Shown here one piece after another: positions 10,262 to 18,011 of a stretch of 50,295 bases of DNA. How positions within the stretch are numbered: the stretch's first letter is position 1; each line of letters begins with the position of its first letter. Below the pieces are notes generated by a model. It was given only the letters and a program-made list of their open reading frames with translations. It ran no database searches and was not told where the DNA came from. Source of the stretch: Pelosinus sp. (lineage in GTDB: Bacteria; Bacillota; Negativicutes; DSM-13327); the NCBI GenBank assembly GCA_029239675.1, contig JARBUM010000021.1, positions 1 to 50,295 on the forward strand, read 5' to 3'. Both the position numbers and the translations under genes were made by a program.

Positions 10262-10413
10262 AAACAGCCTCTTTCCTTGAGGAAAGAGGCTGTTTGCATC
10301 CGTTCTTTCCTCTTATCTTTCAGAATATGAATTCTGCTGGATTTAGCACCATTTGCATCGCTGCCGGTTGCTGGGTGTCATAGGGCCAGTCCCTCGACCA
10401 CTCTAGATAAGAG
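10262..10413 (-). promoter_or_regulatory. SAM-I (S-box) riboswitch with terminator, controlling metF-metH
   Basis: On the minus strand the aptamer runs from 10413 to 10310. A perfect 9-bp P1 joins 10405-10413 to 10310-10318, and the S-box core GAGGGACTGGCCC, then CCCAGCAACCGGC, is present. Downstream is a 15-bp terminator hairpin (10262-10295, AAACAGCCTCTTTCC arm). An antiterminator is visible: GAGGAAAGA beside P1 (10304-10312) can pair with TCTTTCCTC in the terminator arm (10279-10287). SAM binding should stabilise P1, free the terminator and switch the operon off, as known for this class. Confidence 0.95.
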
Positions 10414-10433
10414 TATTTATTAAATTGGAATTT

Positions 10434-10462
10434 ATGATAATGTAAAACGAGCGTTTTGTCAA
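10434..10462 (-). promoter_or_regulatory. sigma-A-type promoter of the SAM-I/met operon
   Basis: On the minus strand: TTGACA (10457-10462), a 17-base spacer, TATCAT (10434-10439). Transcription would start near 10427, about 14 bases before the riboswitch P1. A weaker second candidate lies upstream (TTGACA at 10497-10502, 16-base spacer, TAATAA at 10475-10480). Confidence 0.8.
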
Positions 10463-10631
10463 TGATTTTAGCGTTTATTAGAAAATTCGATTCACTTGTC
10501 AATATATATTGCTTAAATATTAGTACTTTTGCGTATTGCTGGTTGTTTTTTTGCAGGAAAATTTCTCTATAGTGTGGAATGAATTAGCTATAGAATTAGA
10601 ATCAAGAGTATAGTTGAATTGTAAGTAAGAT

Positions 10632-10684
10632 GACTAAGGCTTGCCCTGGATTCTAAAGACCTGGCATAAGCCTTAGTCTTTCTT
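10632..10684 (+). terminator. terminator-like hairpin just upstream of soj
   Basis: 11-bp stem GACTAAGGCTT (10632-10642) / AAGCCTTAGTC (10668-10678) with an inner GCC/GGC, followed by TTTCTT. It sits only 29 bases before the soj start, so it either ends a short leader transcript (attenuation) or insulates soj. No known riboswitch was recognised before it. Confidence 0.5.
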
Positions 10685-10706
10685 AAAATATGAATGAGGA
10701 TATGGG

Positions 10707-11477
10707 GTGAACTATTTGGTGAAGGTAATTGCAATTGCCAACCAAAAAGGAGGCGTTGGAAAAACAACAACTTCTGTTAATCTGAGTGCTTGTTTGGCTG
10801 ATTTGGGTAAAAAGGTATTATTAGTTGATCTTGATCCACAAGGTAATTCTACTAGTGGTTTTGGTTTTGATAAAACAAAGATAAAACAGTCGATTTACGA
10901 TGTATTAGTAAATGATACTCCAATCGAAGGCGTTATTTTACAAACAAAGATTGAAAACTTGATGTTGTTGCCAGCTACCATCCAGTTGGCAGGGGCAGAA
11001 ATAGAGTTAGTCTCTATTATGTCTCGAGAAACAAAACTAAAAAGAGTATTAGATAAAATTAAGTATAACTATGACTATGTTATTATTGATTGCCCGCCTT
11101 CTCTAGGGTTGCTTACCATTAATTCACTAACAGCAGCTAATTCGGTTCTAGTGCCAATTCAATGTGAATTTTATGCTTTAGAAGGACTATCCCAATTAAT
11201 GAATACGATAACATTGGTACAAAAGAATCTAAATCCTGCTTTATCCTTAGAAGGTGTAGTGCTAACTATGTTTGATGCGCGGACGAATTTATCCATTCAG
11301 GTGGTAGATGAAGTTAAAAATCATTTCCGCCATAAGGTATATCAAACGATTATTCCTCGCAATGTGCGCCTCAGTGAAGCACCTAGCCATGGACAACCTA
11401 TTACTCGATATGACCCTAAATCTAAAGGGGCAGAAGTGTATATCGACTTAGCGAAAGAGGTGATTGATGATGAATAA
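10707..11477 (+). CDS. soj: ParA-family ATPase Soj
   Basis: Chromosome-partitioning ATPase that works with Spo0J/parS; in B. subtilis it also regulates DnaA. The deviant Walker A KGGVGKTT is at about residues 14-21. DLDPQGNST and the IIDCPPSLG Walker B follow, and the 256-residue length is normal. GTG at 10707 lies six bases after GAGGA. A second in-frame GTG at 10719 would give MKVIAIANQ, closer to most homologues, so the exact start is open. The stop overlaps spo0J by a few bases. Confidence 0.95.
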   Translation: MNYLVKVIAIANQKGGVGKTTTSVNLSACLADLGKKVLLVDLDPQGNSTSGFGFDKTKIKQSIYDVLVNDTPIEGVILQTKIENLMLLPATIQLAGAEIELVSIMSRETKLKRVLDKIKYNYDYVIIDCPPSLGLLTINSLTAANSVLVPIQCEFYALEGLSQLMNTITLVQKNLNPALSLEGVVLTMFDARTNLSIQVVDEVKNHFRHKVYQTIIPRNVRLSEAPSHGQPITRYDPKSKGAEVYIDLAKEVIDDE

Positions 11478-12378
11478 TAATCCTCAGCGAGGATTAGGGC
11501 GAGGCTTAGATGCTTTATTCTCTGGTTCACAAGCTGTAGAGAAACAACCCCTTGTAACTACTATTCCCATCACACAAATTGTTCCTAATAAATTTCAACC
11601 ACGGCGTGTATTTGATGAAGCAGCATTGCTTGAGTTAGTATCTTCTATCAGTCAATATGGGATATTGCAGCCTCTTGTAGTACGAAAGAGTGATAGATCC
11701 TATGAATTAGTTGCAGGTGAGCGACGGTGGCGCGCTTCCCAGAAAGCTGGACTTAAAGAAATTCCTGTTATAATAAAAGAATATACAGATGGAGAAATGA
11801 CGGAAATTGCGTTAATAGAAAACATTCAAAGGGAAGATTTAAACGCGATTGAAGAAGCTCTTGCATATCGCCGTTTAATGGATGATTTTGATTTAACTCA
11901 GGAAGAAGTCGCCAGAAGGATAGGGCGCAGTCGATCTGTGATTGCGAATATGGTACGGTTACTTAATTTACATCCAACAGTACAAGATTATGTTTCACGT
12001 GGAACATTATCCATGGGACAATCTAGACCACTACTAGGATTAGAAACCCTTGAACTCCAGTTAGAGGCTGCAGATATGATTATTGAAGGTGATCTATCAG
12101 CGCGAGATGCAGAAGAGCTCGTAAAGCGGTTAACTAATAAAAAACAAGAAGTAAAACAACAAACTAAAATTAGTGAAGAAAGAAACTTCTTTGTAGTGGA
12201 GGCTGAAGATCGACTAAAAATGATCCTAGGTACACAGGTTAAAATTAAACCGGGGAAGTTAAAAAGTAAAATAGAAATTGAGTTTTCCTCTTCAGAGGAT
12301 TTGGATCGTATTCTTGAAGTTCTAAGTGGTGATGATACAACAGTACCTAGCAAGTCTCGCGGCTCCTTTGTTGTATAA
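11470..12378 (+). CDS. spo0J: ParB-family chromosome partitioning protein Spo0J
   Basis: parS-binding CTPase clamp that loads condensin and guides origin segregation. It begins with the typical RGLGRGLDALFSG tail that contacts Soj. The CTP-binding blocks follow (PNKFQPRRVF, GERRWRASQ, ENIQREDLN), then the helix-turn-helix (TQEEVARRIGRSRSVIANMVRLL) and a C-terminal dimerisation region. ATG at 11470 lies seven bases after GAGGTG; TTG 11464 and ATG 11467 are in frame but too near the ribosome site. It overlaps soj. A parS-like sequence lies inside the gene at 11991-12006 and a perfect parS just after it. Confidence 0.96.
   Translation: MNNNPQRGLGRGLDALFSGSQAVEKQPLVTTIPITQIVPNKFQPRRVFDEAALLELVSSISQYGILQPLVVRKSDRSYELVAGERRWRASQKAGLKEIPVIIKEYTDGEMTEIALIENIQREDLNAIEEALAYRRLMDDFDLTQEEVARRIGRSRSVIANMVRLLNLHPTVQDYVSRGTLSMGQSRPLLGLETLELQLEAADMIIEGDLSARDAEELVKRLTNKKQEVKQQTKISEERNFFVVEAEDRLKMILGTQVKIKPGKLKSKIEIEFSSSEDLDRILEVLSGDDTTVPSKSRGSFVV
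11991..12006. other. parS-like site inside spo0J (one mismatch)
   Basis: TGTTTCACGTGGAACA differs at one base from the parS consensus TGTTTCACGTGAAACA. An origin-proximal parS within the spo0J gene is also known in B. subtilis. The dyad is partly broken by the mismatch, so it may be a weaker site. Confidence 0.75.
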
Positions 12379-12382
12379 AAAT

Positions 12383-12430
12383 AAAAAGTGTCAAATTATG
12401 TTTCACGTGAAACATAATTTGACACTTTTT
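12383..12430. other. perfect 48-bp palindrome with consensus parS at its centre
   Basis: The 16-bp parS TGTTTCACGTGAAACA occupies 12399-12414. The symmetry continues perfectly outward for 16 more bases on each side (AAAAAGTGTCAAATTA arm), giving 48 bp with no mismatch. It begins five bases after the spo0J stop and ends in five T. As RNA it would form a 20-plus-bp hairpin with a U-tail in both directions, so it may serve as the soj-spo0J terminator as well as the partition site. Confidence 0.95.
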
Positions 12431-12537
12431 GTAACGGTAAGATAATTTTAAACAAAAAATGAGATAATATATATAGCAACAATAGTTCTGAAGCATTACA
12501 CATATTGATATTGTTTATTAGCGAGAGGAGAAAGAAC

Positions 12538-13767
12538 ATGCAAGAAACACCAAAAGGATCACGCTTACATATTGCAATTTTAGGCAGACGTAATGCCGGG
12601 AAATCTAGTTTGATTAATGCCCTGACCAACCAAAAGGTTGCTTTAGTCTCAGACATTCCAGGAACGACAACGGATCCTGTATATAAAGCGATGGAAATCT
12701 TACCGATTGGTCCTGTTATGATCATTGATACGGCTGGTATTGATGATACAGGCTATCTTGGCACATTACGAGTACAAAGTACAATGAAAGTGCTAAATAA
12801 AGCCGATTTAATCATTATTGTTCTAGAAGCAGAAAGCGGTATGACTCAGTATGAAAAGACTTTAATTGAAGGTATTAAGGCAAAGAAAACACCTGTCATT
12901 GGCGTTATAAACAAAAGTGATAAAGCTGTACTATCTCCAGCGTTAATAGCGGAGTGGGGTAAGGAATTTAATATTCCCTTAGTATCTACAAGTGTAAAGA
13001 ATGGTCAAGGTATTGATGAACTTAAGAAGCTTATTGTTACCTATGCTCCTGCAGACTGGCAAGGGCCGCCAGTGGTAGGAGATTTAATTCAGCCTAAAGA
13101 TACAGTAATTTTAGTTACACCCATTGATTCGGCAGCACCAAAAGGACGGCTGATTTTACCACAGGTACAAACTATACGGGATATTCTTGATCATGATGGT
13201 GTGGCTATTGTAATAAAGGAGACGGAATTACAACAAACACTTGATAATTTGCGTGAATTACCCAAACTCATAGTAACAGACTCTCAAGCTTTTGAAAGAG
13301 TTTCCGCAGAGACTCCTCCAGGGGTGATGTTAACCTCCTTTTCCATTTTATTTGCGAGATATAAAGGTGATTTAGAGGCTTTAGTATCTGGGGTAAAGAG
13401 TATTGAAAGCTTAAAACCAGGAGATAAAATTTTGATTGCAGAGGCATGTACCCACCACCAACAAGCAGATGATATTGGAACTGTTAAAATTCCTAGGTGG
13501 TTACAAGAAAAAGTGGGTGGATCTTTGGAATTTGAGTGGTCTACAGGTACTCACTTCCCAGAAGACTTGACTAAATATAGTCTAATTGTACATTGTGGTG
13601 CATGTATGTTAAACCGCAAGGAAATGCTGCATCGCCTTTCTGAGGTTTCAGCTAAGGCAGTACCAGTAGTGAACTATGGTATTTTAATTGCTTACATACA
13701 TGGAATTTTGCAGCAGGCTTTAGAGCCGTTCCCTCATGCTCAAACAATATTGAATGAATTAAAATAA
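12538..13767 (+). CDS. hydF: [FeFe]-hydrogenase H-cluster maturation GTPase HydF
   Basis: Scaffold on which HydE and HydG build the di-iron subcluster before transfer to the hydrogenase. The N-terminal G domain shows GRRNAGKSSL, SDIPGTTTDP, DTAG and NKSD. The C-terminal cluster domain has the characteristic ACTHHQ ... HCGACM arrangement (CxH, then HCxxC about 50 residues later). ATG at 12538 lies nine bases after AGAGGAG; an in-frame upstream TTG at 12505 has no ribosome site. HydE/HydG and a hydrogenase are not in the window. It implies an anaerobic, hydrogen-metabolising organism. Confidence 0.95.
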   Translation: MQETPKGSRLHIAILGRRNAGKSSLINALTNQKVALVSDIPGTTTDPVYKAMEILPIGPVMIIDTAGIDDTGYLGTLRVQSTMKVLNKADLIIIVLEAESGMTQYEKTLIEGIKAKKTPVIGVINKSDKAVLSPALIAEWGKEFNIPLVSTSVKNGQGIDELKKLIVTYAPADWQGPPVVGDLIQPKDTVILVTPIDSAAPKGRLILPQVQTIRDILDHDGVAIVIKETELQQTLDNLRELPKLIVTDSQAFERVSAETPPGVMLTSFSILFARYKGDLEALVSGVKSIESLKPGDKILIAEACTHHQQADDIGTVKIPRWLQEKVGGSLEFEWSTGTHFPEDLTKYSLIVHCGACMLNRKEMLHRLSEVSAKAVPVVNYGILIAYIHGILQQALEPFPHAQTILNELK

Positions 13768-13834
13768 ATTATATGATAAAATAGGTAAGTTATGACAAAA
13801 AGATATGGCTTATTGAAATAAATAAGAACAAGAT

Positions 13835-13888
13835 GGCGCAAAGGGAACGTTTAAGGGCTCTTTTGAACCTTGCGTACCTTTTGCGTCC
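13835..13888 (+). repeat. imperfect hairpin element between hydF and the DUF554 gene
   Basis: GGCGCAAAGGGAACG (13835-13849) and CGTACCTTTTGCGTCC (13873-13888) are imperfect complements enclosing about 23 bases. The tail is TTAATCTTCTT, so it could end the hydF transcript weakly. It could also be a copy of a dispersed intergenic repeat; there is no second copy in this window. Confidence 0.4.
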
Positions 13889-13953
13889 TTAATCTTCTTA
13901 GAGTCTAGGAAGGACGAAAATAAAACAAATTTCATAAGGGAGGGGGGGAACAA

Positions 13954-14634
13954 CTGAAAGGAACCTTGGTTAATGCAGCGGCAGTTGTCGGCGGTTCAAT
14001 GATTGGTTTGTTGTTAAAGCAAAGGCTCTCACAACGATATCAGCACACATTGATGCAGGGATTAGCTTTAGCTGTTGGTCTTATTGGTTTGCAGATGGCT
14101 CTAAAAACGCAGAATATACTTATTGTAATATTGAGTGTAGTTATTGGTGGCTTAATTGGTGAGTTCTTAGCAATCGATAAGTGGTTGAAGAATCTTGGCG
14201 ACTGGCTGACGTTAAAGGTGAGTAATAAATATGGTAGTGTTGGCGAGGGGTTTATTACTGGTAGCCTAGTATTCTGTGTAGGAGCAATGGCTATTGTTGG
14301 TTCTATACAAGAGGGCTTAACAGGAGATGCCAGTACTATATATGTGAAATCCATGTTGGATGCCGTTGCTGCGGCTGTCTTTGCATCGGGGATGGGTATA
14401 GGGGTAGCTTTCTCTAGTGTTAGTATTTTACTTTACCAAGGGTCTATTACCTTATTGGCAAGTAGTTTGAGTAGTATGATAGGTGATAAAATGATTCTTG
14501 AAATGTCGGCAGTTGGCGGTCTACTTATTATGGGTATTAGCTTATTAATGTTAGAAATAAAACCAATTAAAGTGGCTAACTTACTACCTGCGGTTCCGAT
14601 TGCTGCTATTCTTGCTTCTTTAATAACTCTATAA
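13954..14634 (+). CDS. DUF554 family membrane protein (YdfK-like), probable CTG start
   Basis: Polytopic membrane protein of unknown function, with about seven hydrophobic segments and the family blocks VNAAAVVGGSMIG and GSLVFCVGAMAIVGSIQEG. The frame is open back to a stop at 13921-13923 and contains no ATG or GTG in its N-terminal part. Two starts are possible. CTG at 13954 gives MKGTLVNAAA, the usual N-terminus of the family, five bases after the very strong AGGGGGGG ribosome site. TTG at 13966 removes the first four residues and has only a weak AAAGGA. I chose CTG. The alternative does not change the identity. Confidence 0.82.
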   Translation: MKGTLVNAAAVVGGSMIGLLLKQRLSQRYQHTLMQGLALAVGLIGLQMALKTQNILIVILSVVIGGLIGEFLAIDKWLKNLGDWLTLKVSNKYGSVGEGFITGSLVFCVGAMAIVGSIQEGLTGDASTIYVKSMLDAVAAAVFASGMGIGVAFSSVSILLYQGSITLLASSLSSMIGDKMILEMSAVGGLLIMGISLLMLEIKPIKVANLLPAVPIAAILASLITL

Positions 14635-14664
14635 AATTAAGTGTAAGTTGAAAGGTATGATGAA

Positions 14665-15177
14665 ATGGATTATATGACGCAATTATCCAATCTAGTTATG
14701 AATAATTTACAATATGTATTATTAGGTATGACGGTAATGATCTTACTAGCATTACTTGTTTTTATTAGTATTAATATAAGACTGGCCAAAATGAATAAAA
14801 AATACCGTACAATGATGCAAGGTGTAGAAGGGGAAAATCTAGAAAAACTACTGATCTCCCACATTGGAGAAGTAAAGCAAGTTGTAAGGAAAGTAGACAC
14901 CTTGTCTGAAGATTGTAAGCGGTTAGAAAGGATTTCCAAAGATTGTGTGCAGAAAGTAGGATTAGTCCGGTTTAATGCTTTTGAAGATGTGGGAAGCGAT
15001 TTAAGTTTTGCCATTGCTCTTTTAGATTCTTATAATAACGGTATCGTGATTTCAAGCATTTACGGTCGAAATGAATTCCGTACTTACTCCAAGCCGATTG
15101 TATCAGGAGTGTCTTCCTATCTATTAACAGAGGAAGAAAAGCAGGCTTTAGTTGAGGCGATGAAAATAAAAAATTAG
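14665..15177 (+). CDS. DUF4446 family membrane-anchored protein
   Basis: 170 residues with one N-terminal membrane segment (about 15-38, YVLLGMTVMILLALLVFISI). A charged coiled-coil-like region follows (about 45-95), then a compact C-terminal domain with VGLVRFNAFEDVGSDLSFAIALL and NGIVISSIYGR, the signature of DUF4446. The family occurs near spo0J in many Firmicutes; its function is unknown. ATG at 14665 lies nine bases after GAAAGG. Confidence 0.85.
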   Translation: MDYMTQLSNLVMNNLQYVLLGMTVMILLALLVFISINIRLAKMNKKYRTMMQGVEGENLEKLLISHIGEVKQVVRKVDTLSEDCKRLERISKDCVQKVGLVRFNAFEDVGSDLSFAIALLDSYNNGIVISSIYGRNEFRTYSKPIVSGVSSYLLTEEEKQALVEAMKIKN

Positions 15178-15264
15178 AAATGTTGCAGGAGTTTCTAGTT
15201 TAAAGGCGAATATAAAATATGTTTCAAATAACTAGTAAATTTTTCCAGAAAAGGAGAGCAGTTT

Positions 15265-16191
15265 TTGATTAAAAAAGAGAGTAAACCAGACAGAAGAGAG
15301 TACACTTTAATGATTGTACCCCATCAGGGACAGGCAGTACGTAGGATTAGAATACCTATTGTAAAGGTAAAATATGCTGTTTCTTTTTTGTGTTTGCTTA
15401 TCGTCTTTATGATAGGAAGTTTTATTAATTATCGCTATACAGTTAATGTAGCTAATGCTGAAAAAGCGGAACTAGAGATATTGCGGCAGGATAATGGTGC
15501 GCAGAGTAAAGAACTTGAACAGTTGGCAAAGACAACTGCCAGTTTAAAGTCTGATATGGACAGATTAAATTCTTTAGATGCAGAAATAAGACGTATTGTT
15601 AACAACGAAGATACGGCAACTACATCTCGGGCAGGCTTAGTACGTCCTTCAGGCACTTACAATGGACAAGGGGGTCCAAACGCACAATTTGATATTAATA
15701 ATGTTAAAAATACTGTACAAGATTTACAAGCTGCCGTCTCGGTGCGAGAACAAAGCTTACTTGAATTAAAACAGGCGTTATTGGATAAGCAATCCAGATT
15801 AGCCGTTACCCCATCTATTTGGCCGACTAGCGGCGAGGTAACATCACGTTTTGGTTGGCGTAATTCTCCTTTTGGTAACGGTGGTGACTATCATCCAGGG
15901 ATTGATATTGCAAATAGTGTAGGCACACCCATTGTTGCGACTGCTGATGGTGAAGTAGTGCAAAGTGAATGGTATGGTGGTTACGGCAATATGGTACAAA
16001 TTAGTCATGGAAATGGAATTTCGACTATTTATGGACATAATTCTCGGTTATTAGTACATGTTGGTCAAAGTGTCAAAAAAGGTCAAGTGATTGCTTATCT
16101 AGGTAATACGGGAGCTAGTACGGGGCCACATTGTCATTATGAGATTAGAATCAATGGTACTGCTGTTAACCCTGCTAATTTCTTAAATTAA
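15265..16191 (+). CDS. M23 (LytM-type) metallopeptidase, membrane-anchored
   Basis: Putative peptidoglycan endopeptidase or divisome-type activator. Short cytoplasmic N-terminus, one membrane segment (about 34-54), a coiled coil (about 60-110 and 150-175), and a C-terminal M23 domain from about 185. Zinc ligands are present: H and D of HPGIDIA (about 210, 214) and the HCH of GPHCHYEI (about 289-291). The active-site YGH is also present, so it should be catalytically competent. The TTG start at 15265 follows AAGGAGAG. The adjacent bactofilin is a common partner of M23 enzymes in cell-shape or spore-wall functions. Confidence 0.88.
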   Translation: MIKKESKPDRREYTLMIVPHQGQAVRRIRIPIVKVKYAVSFLCLLIVFMIGSFINYRYTVNVANAEKAELEILRQDNGAQSKELEQLAKTTASLKSDMDRLNSLDAEIRRIVNNEDTATTSRAGLVRPSGTYNGQGGPNAQFDINNVKNTVQDLQAAVSVREQSLLELKQALLDKQSRLAVTPSIWPTSGEVTSRFGWRNSPFGNGGDYHPGIDIANSVGTPIVATADGEVVQSEWYGGYGNMVQISHGNGISTIYGHNSRLLVHVGQSVKKGQVIAYLGNTGASTGPHCHYEIRINGTAVNPANFLN

Positions 16192-16256
16192 ATAAGTAAT
16201 TTAGAATAAAGTGTTAAAAGAAAAAGGCAGATTAATAATACAGGAGTGTGTGCAAT

Positions 16257-16652
16257 ATGTTTGGTAGTAGTAAAAAAGCGACTAGCTACGTAGGTGAAGT
16301 TGAAACTATTATTGGTAAAGATTCCATGATGAAGGGAGCGATTACCGGTAAAGGGGCATTACGTATTGATGGACAATTTGAAGGCGATATTAATACGGCA
16401 GGAAGCATCATTATTGGTGAAAATGCTAAGGTAACCGCCCAATGTAAAGGAGTAAATGCGACGATTGCTGGTATTGTATATGGCAATATAGATATTAGTG
16501 AAAAATTAGAATTACTATCAAGCGCGCAAATCTATGGAGATATTAAAGCGGGTATATTGAGTATTGGCGAAGGAGCCATCTTTAAAGGGGCATGTGAAAT
16601 GCGTCATAGTAATGACAATCCTGTCAACACCAAAAATGCAGTAAAAAAATAA
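16257..16652 (+). CDS. bactofilin (polymer-forming cytoskeletal protein)
   Basis: DUF583/bactofilin beta-helix protein of about 131 residues. The repeating hydrophobic-Gly pattern is visible: IGKDSMMKGAITGKGALRIDGQFEGDI, then GSIIIGENAKVTAQ and LSIGEGAIFKG. Bactofilins form membrane-associated filaments and often sit beside an M23 peptidase, as here. ATG at 16257 is ten bases after AGGAG. An in-frame GTG at 16248 is one base from it and unlikely. Confidence 0.9.
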   Translation: MFGSSKKATSYVGEVETIIGKDSMMKGAITGKGALRIDGQFEGDINTAGSIIIGENAKVTAQCKGVNATIAGIVYGNIDISEKLELLSSAQIYGDIKAGILSIGEGAIFKGACEMRHSNDNPVNTKNAVKK

Positions 16653-16661
16653 TGAAATTCT

Positions 16662-16696
16662 AGTGCCTCTGCAATATGCTGTAGGTACTTTTTTTC
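16662..16696 (+). terminator. terminator after the bactofilin gene
   Basis: AGTGCCT (16662-16668) pairs with AGGTACT (16683-16689) through one G-U, with an inner GCA/TGC, followed by seven T. Confidence 0.8.
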
Positions 16697-16846
16697 GTCT
16701 AAATGCTTATCCAATAGATAAGACACTCTAAGAGTTCTAAGGTGATTAAATTAGAGATAGTTTGTTACATCTTAGCTTTAAATAAAAACTGAAAATTATG
16801 CGAACAATAAAAGAATTTACGACAGGATAAGGAGGAAAAGCTACTT

Positions 16847-17491
16847 ATGATTTTAGAAAAAGAACGGGAATTGATTGTAGCCTATGGGCAAAAGTTAATC
16901 ACTCAGGGCTTAACCAAAGGAACAGGCGGTAATATTAGTATCTATAATAAAGAAGCAGGTCTTATGGCTATTAGTCCCAGTGGCTTGGATTATTTTAAAA
17001 CTTCAACTAAGGATGTTGTGGTTTTGGATCTTGAGGGCAAAAAAATAGACGGAGATCGCAATCCTTCCAGTGAATATGATATGCATCGGATTTTCTATCG
17101 AGAAAGAGAGGGCATTTGTGCCGTGGTACACGCACACTCCACTTATTGTGCCATTTTAGCGGCTTTGCATTGGAATATTGAGCCTGTTCATTATTTAATA
17201 GGGTATGCAGGAAAAAATGTAAGGTGTGCACCATATAAAATTTTCGGCAGTGAAGAATTAGCCCAGGTTGCGCTGGAGTACATACAGGATCGCTATGCAG
17301 TGTTGCTTGCTAATCATGGATTGCTGGCAATTGGTGAGAATATCGAATATGCCTTTACTACTGCAGAAGAAATCGAGTTCGTTGCCCAAATTTATTACAA
17401 GGCTAAGTGTGTAGGGAATCCCGTATTGTTATCTTCTGAGGAAATGGATGATTTCTTAGAGAAATTTAAATCTTATGGGCAAAAGAAATAG
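16847..17491 (+). CDS. class II aldolase / fuculose-phosphate-aldolase-like protein
   Basis: Zinc-dependent class II aldolase/adducin family, 214 residues. Motifs: GTGGNIS (phosphate binding, about 27-33), SPSGLDY, the SSEYDMH acidic residue (about 75), HAHS zinc ligands (about 95 and 97) and the third His in ANHGLL (about 157). Substrate is not determined; L-fuculose-1-phosphate, ribulose-type sugars or methylthioribulose phosphate are all possible. No sugar pathway genes are adjacent. ATG at 16847 follows AAGGAGG. Confidence 0.85.
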   Translation: MILEKERELIVAYGQKLITQGLTKGTGGNISIYNKEAGLMAISPSGLDYFKTSTKDVVVLDLEGKKIDGDRNPSSEYDMHRIFYREREGICAVVHAHSTYCAILAALHWNIEPVHYLIGYAGKNVRCAPYKIFGSEELAQVALEYIQDRYAVLLANHGLLAIGENIEYAFTTAEEIEFVAQIYYKAKCVGNPVLLSSEEMDDFLEKFKSYGQKK

Positions 17492-17550
17492 AGATAAAAA
17501 TGGAATAATATTCTTATCTTTGGGTTACCCTATAGCCGGAGGTGGATAAG

Positions 17551-17787
17551 ATGCAAGGTATTATTGCTGTAGAGAAAACATTATCTGCATTAGCAGATAT
17601 CCTAGAAACAAAGGGGTATGAGACAGTAGATTTAAGTGATAGCAATCTTGTGGGTATCGACGCTATCATAGTAAGTGGAACAGATATCAATCTATTAAAC
17701 ATTCAGGACCCACTTACAGATGTACCAGTTATTAATGCAACTGGCAAAACTTTTAATGAAATTATTGACGAATTAGGGCGAATGTAA
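17551..17787 (+). CDS. UPF0180 family protein (YkuS-like)
   Basis: Small soluble protein of 78 residues matching the UPF0180/YkuS pattern: IAVEKTL, LETKGYETVDL, a central IIVSG-D and the C-terminal VINATGKTFNEIIDEL. Function unknown. The ATG at 17551 lies at proper spacing behind GGAGGTGG; the in-frame GTG at 17542 is inside that ribosome site. Confidence 0.85.
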   Translation: MQGIIAVEKTLSALADILETKGYETVDLSDSNLVGIDAIIVSGTDINLLNIQDPLTDVPVINATGKTFNEIIDELGRM

Positions 17788-17799
17788 TCAGAAAAAAGT

Positions 17800-17864
17800 G
17801 AACGGCAAATACACAAAGGACACTATGGTATATTTCCATAGTGTCCTTTGTGTATTTGTCGTTC
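17800..17864. terminator. very long hairpin after the UPF0180 gene
   Basis: 29-bp stem (17800-17828 with 17836-17864) with a single G-U type mismatch and a seven-base loop. There is no clear T-run, so it may act as a processing or stability hairpin rather than a classical terminator. It directly precedes the dispersed element at 17889. Confidence 0.85.
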
Positions 17865-17888
17865 AATGTTCGTGAATCTTGTAAATCT

Positions 17889-18011
17889 TACTTAGGTCGC
17901 GGCAGGTTCATGTTATTAACACGACCTCATTAGCATTTAACCTATGCTTATAATTGCATGGACTTGCCGCTTGGCTGATAAGAAAAAGGATACGTTGGTT
18001 GCTCTTCTTAT
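17889..18011 (+). repeat. dispersed structured element, copy A
   Basis: The core contains GGTTCATGTTATTAAC (17905-17920), CATTAGCATTTAA and TTATAAT (17948-17954). GCGGCAGGTTCATG (17900-17913) can pair with CATGGACTTGCCGC (17957-17970) through 14 pairs including two G-U. A 3' hairpin ATAAGAA/TTCTTAT closes it and runs into the yyaC stop. Two further copies lie at 26746 and 28501 in the same orientation. Confidence 0.65.

Noticed and set aside
10320..10502. 60-codon minus-strand frame upstream of metF
   Set aside because: It lies across the SAM-I aptamer and its promoter; the RNA structure explains the sequence.
13831..13893. 19-codon frame starting ATGGCGCAAAGG before the DUF554 gene
   Set aside because: No ribosome site; the bases form an inverted repeat, which explains the open frame.
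17542..17552. GGTGGATAA as a DnaA box
   Set aside because: One mismatch to TGTGGATAA, single, and it is the ribosome site of the UPF0180 gene.
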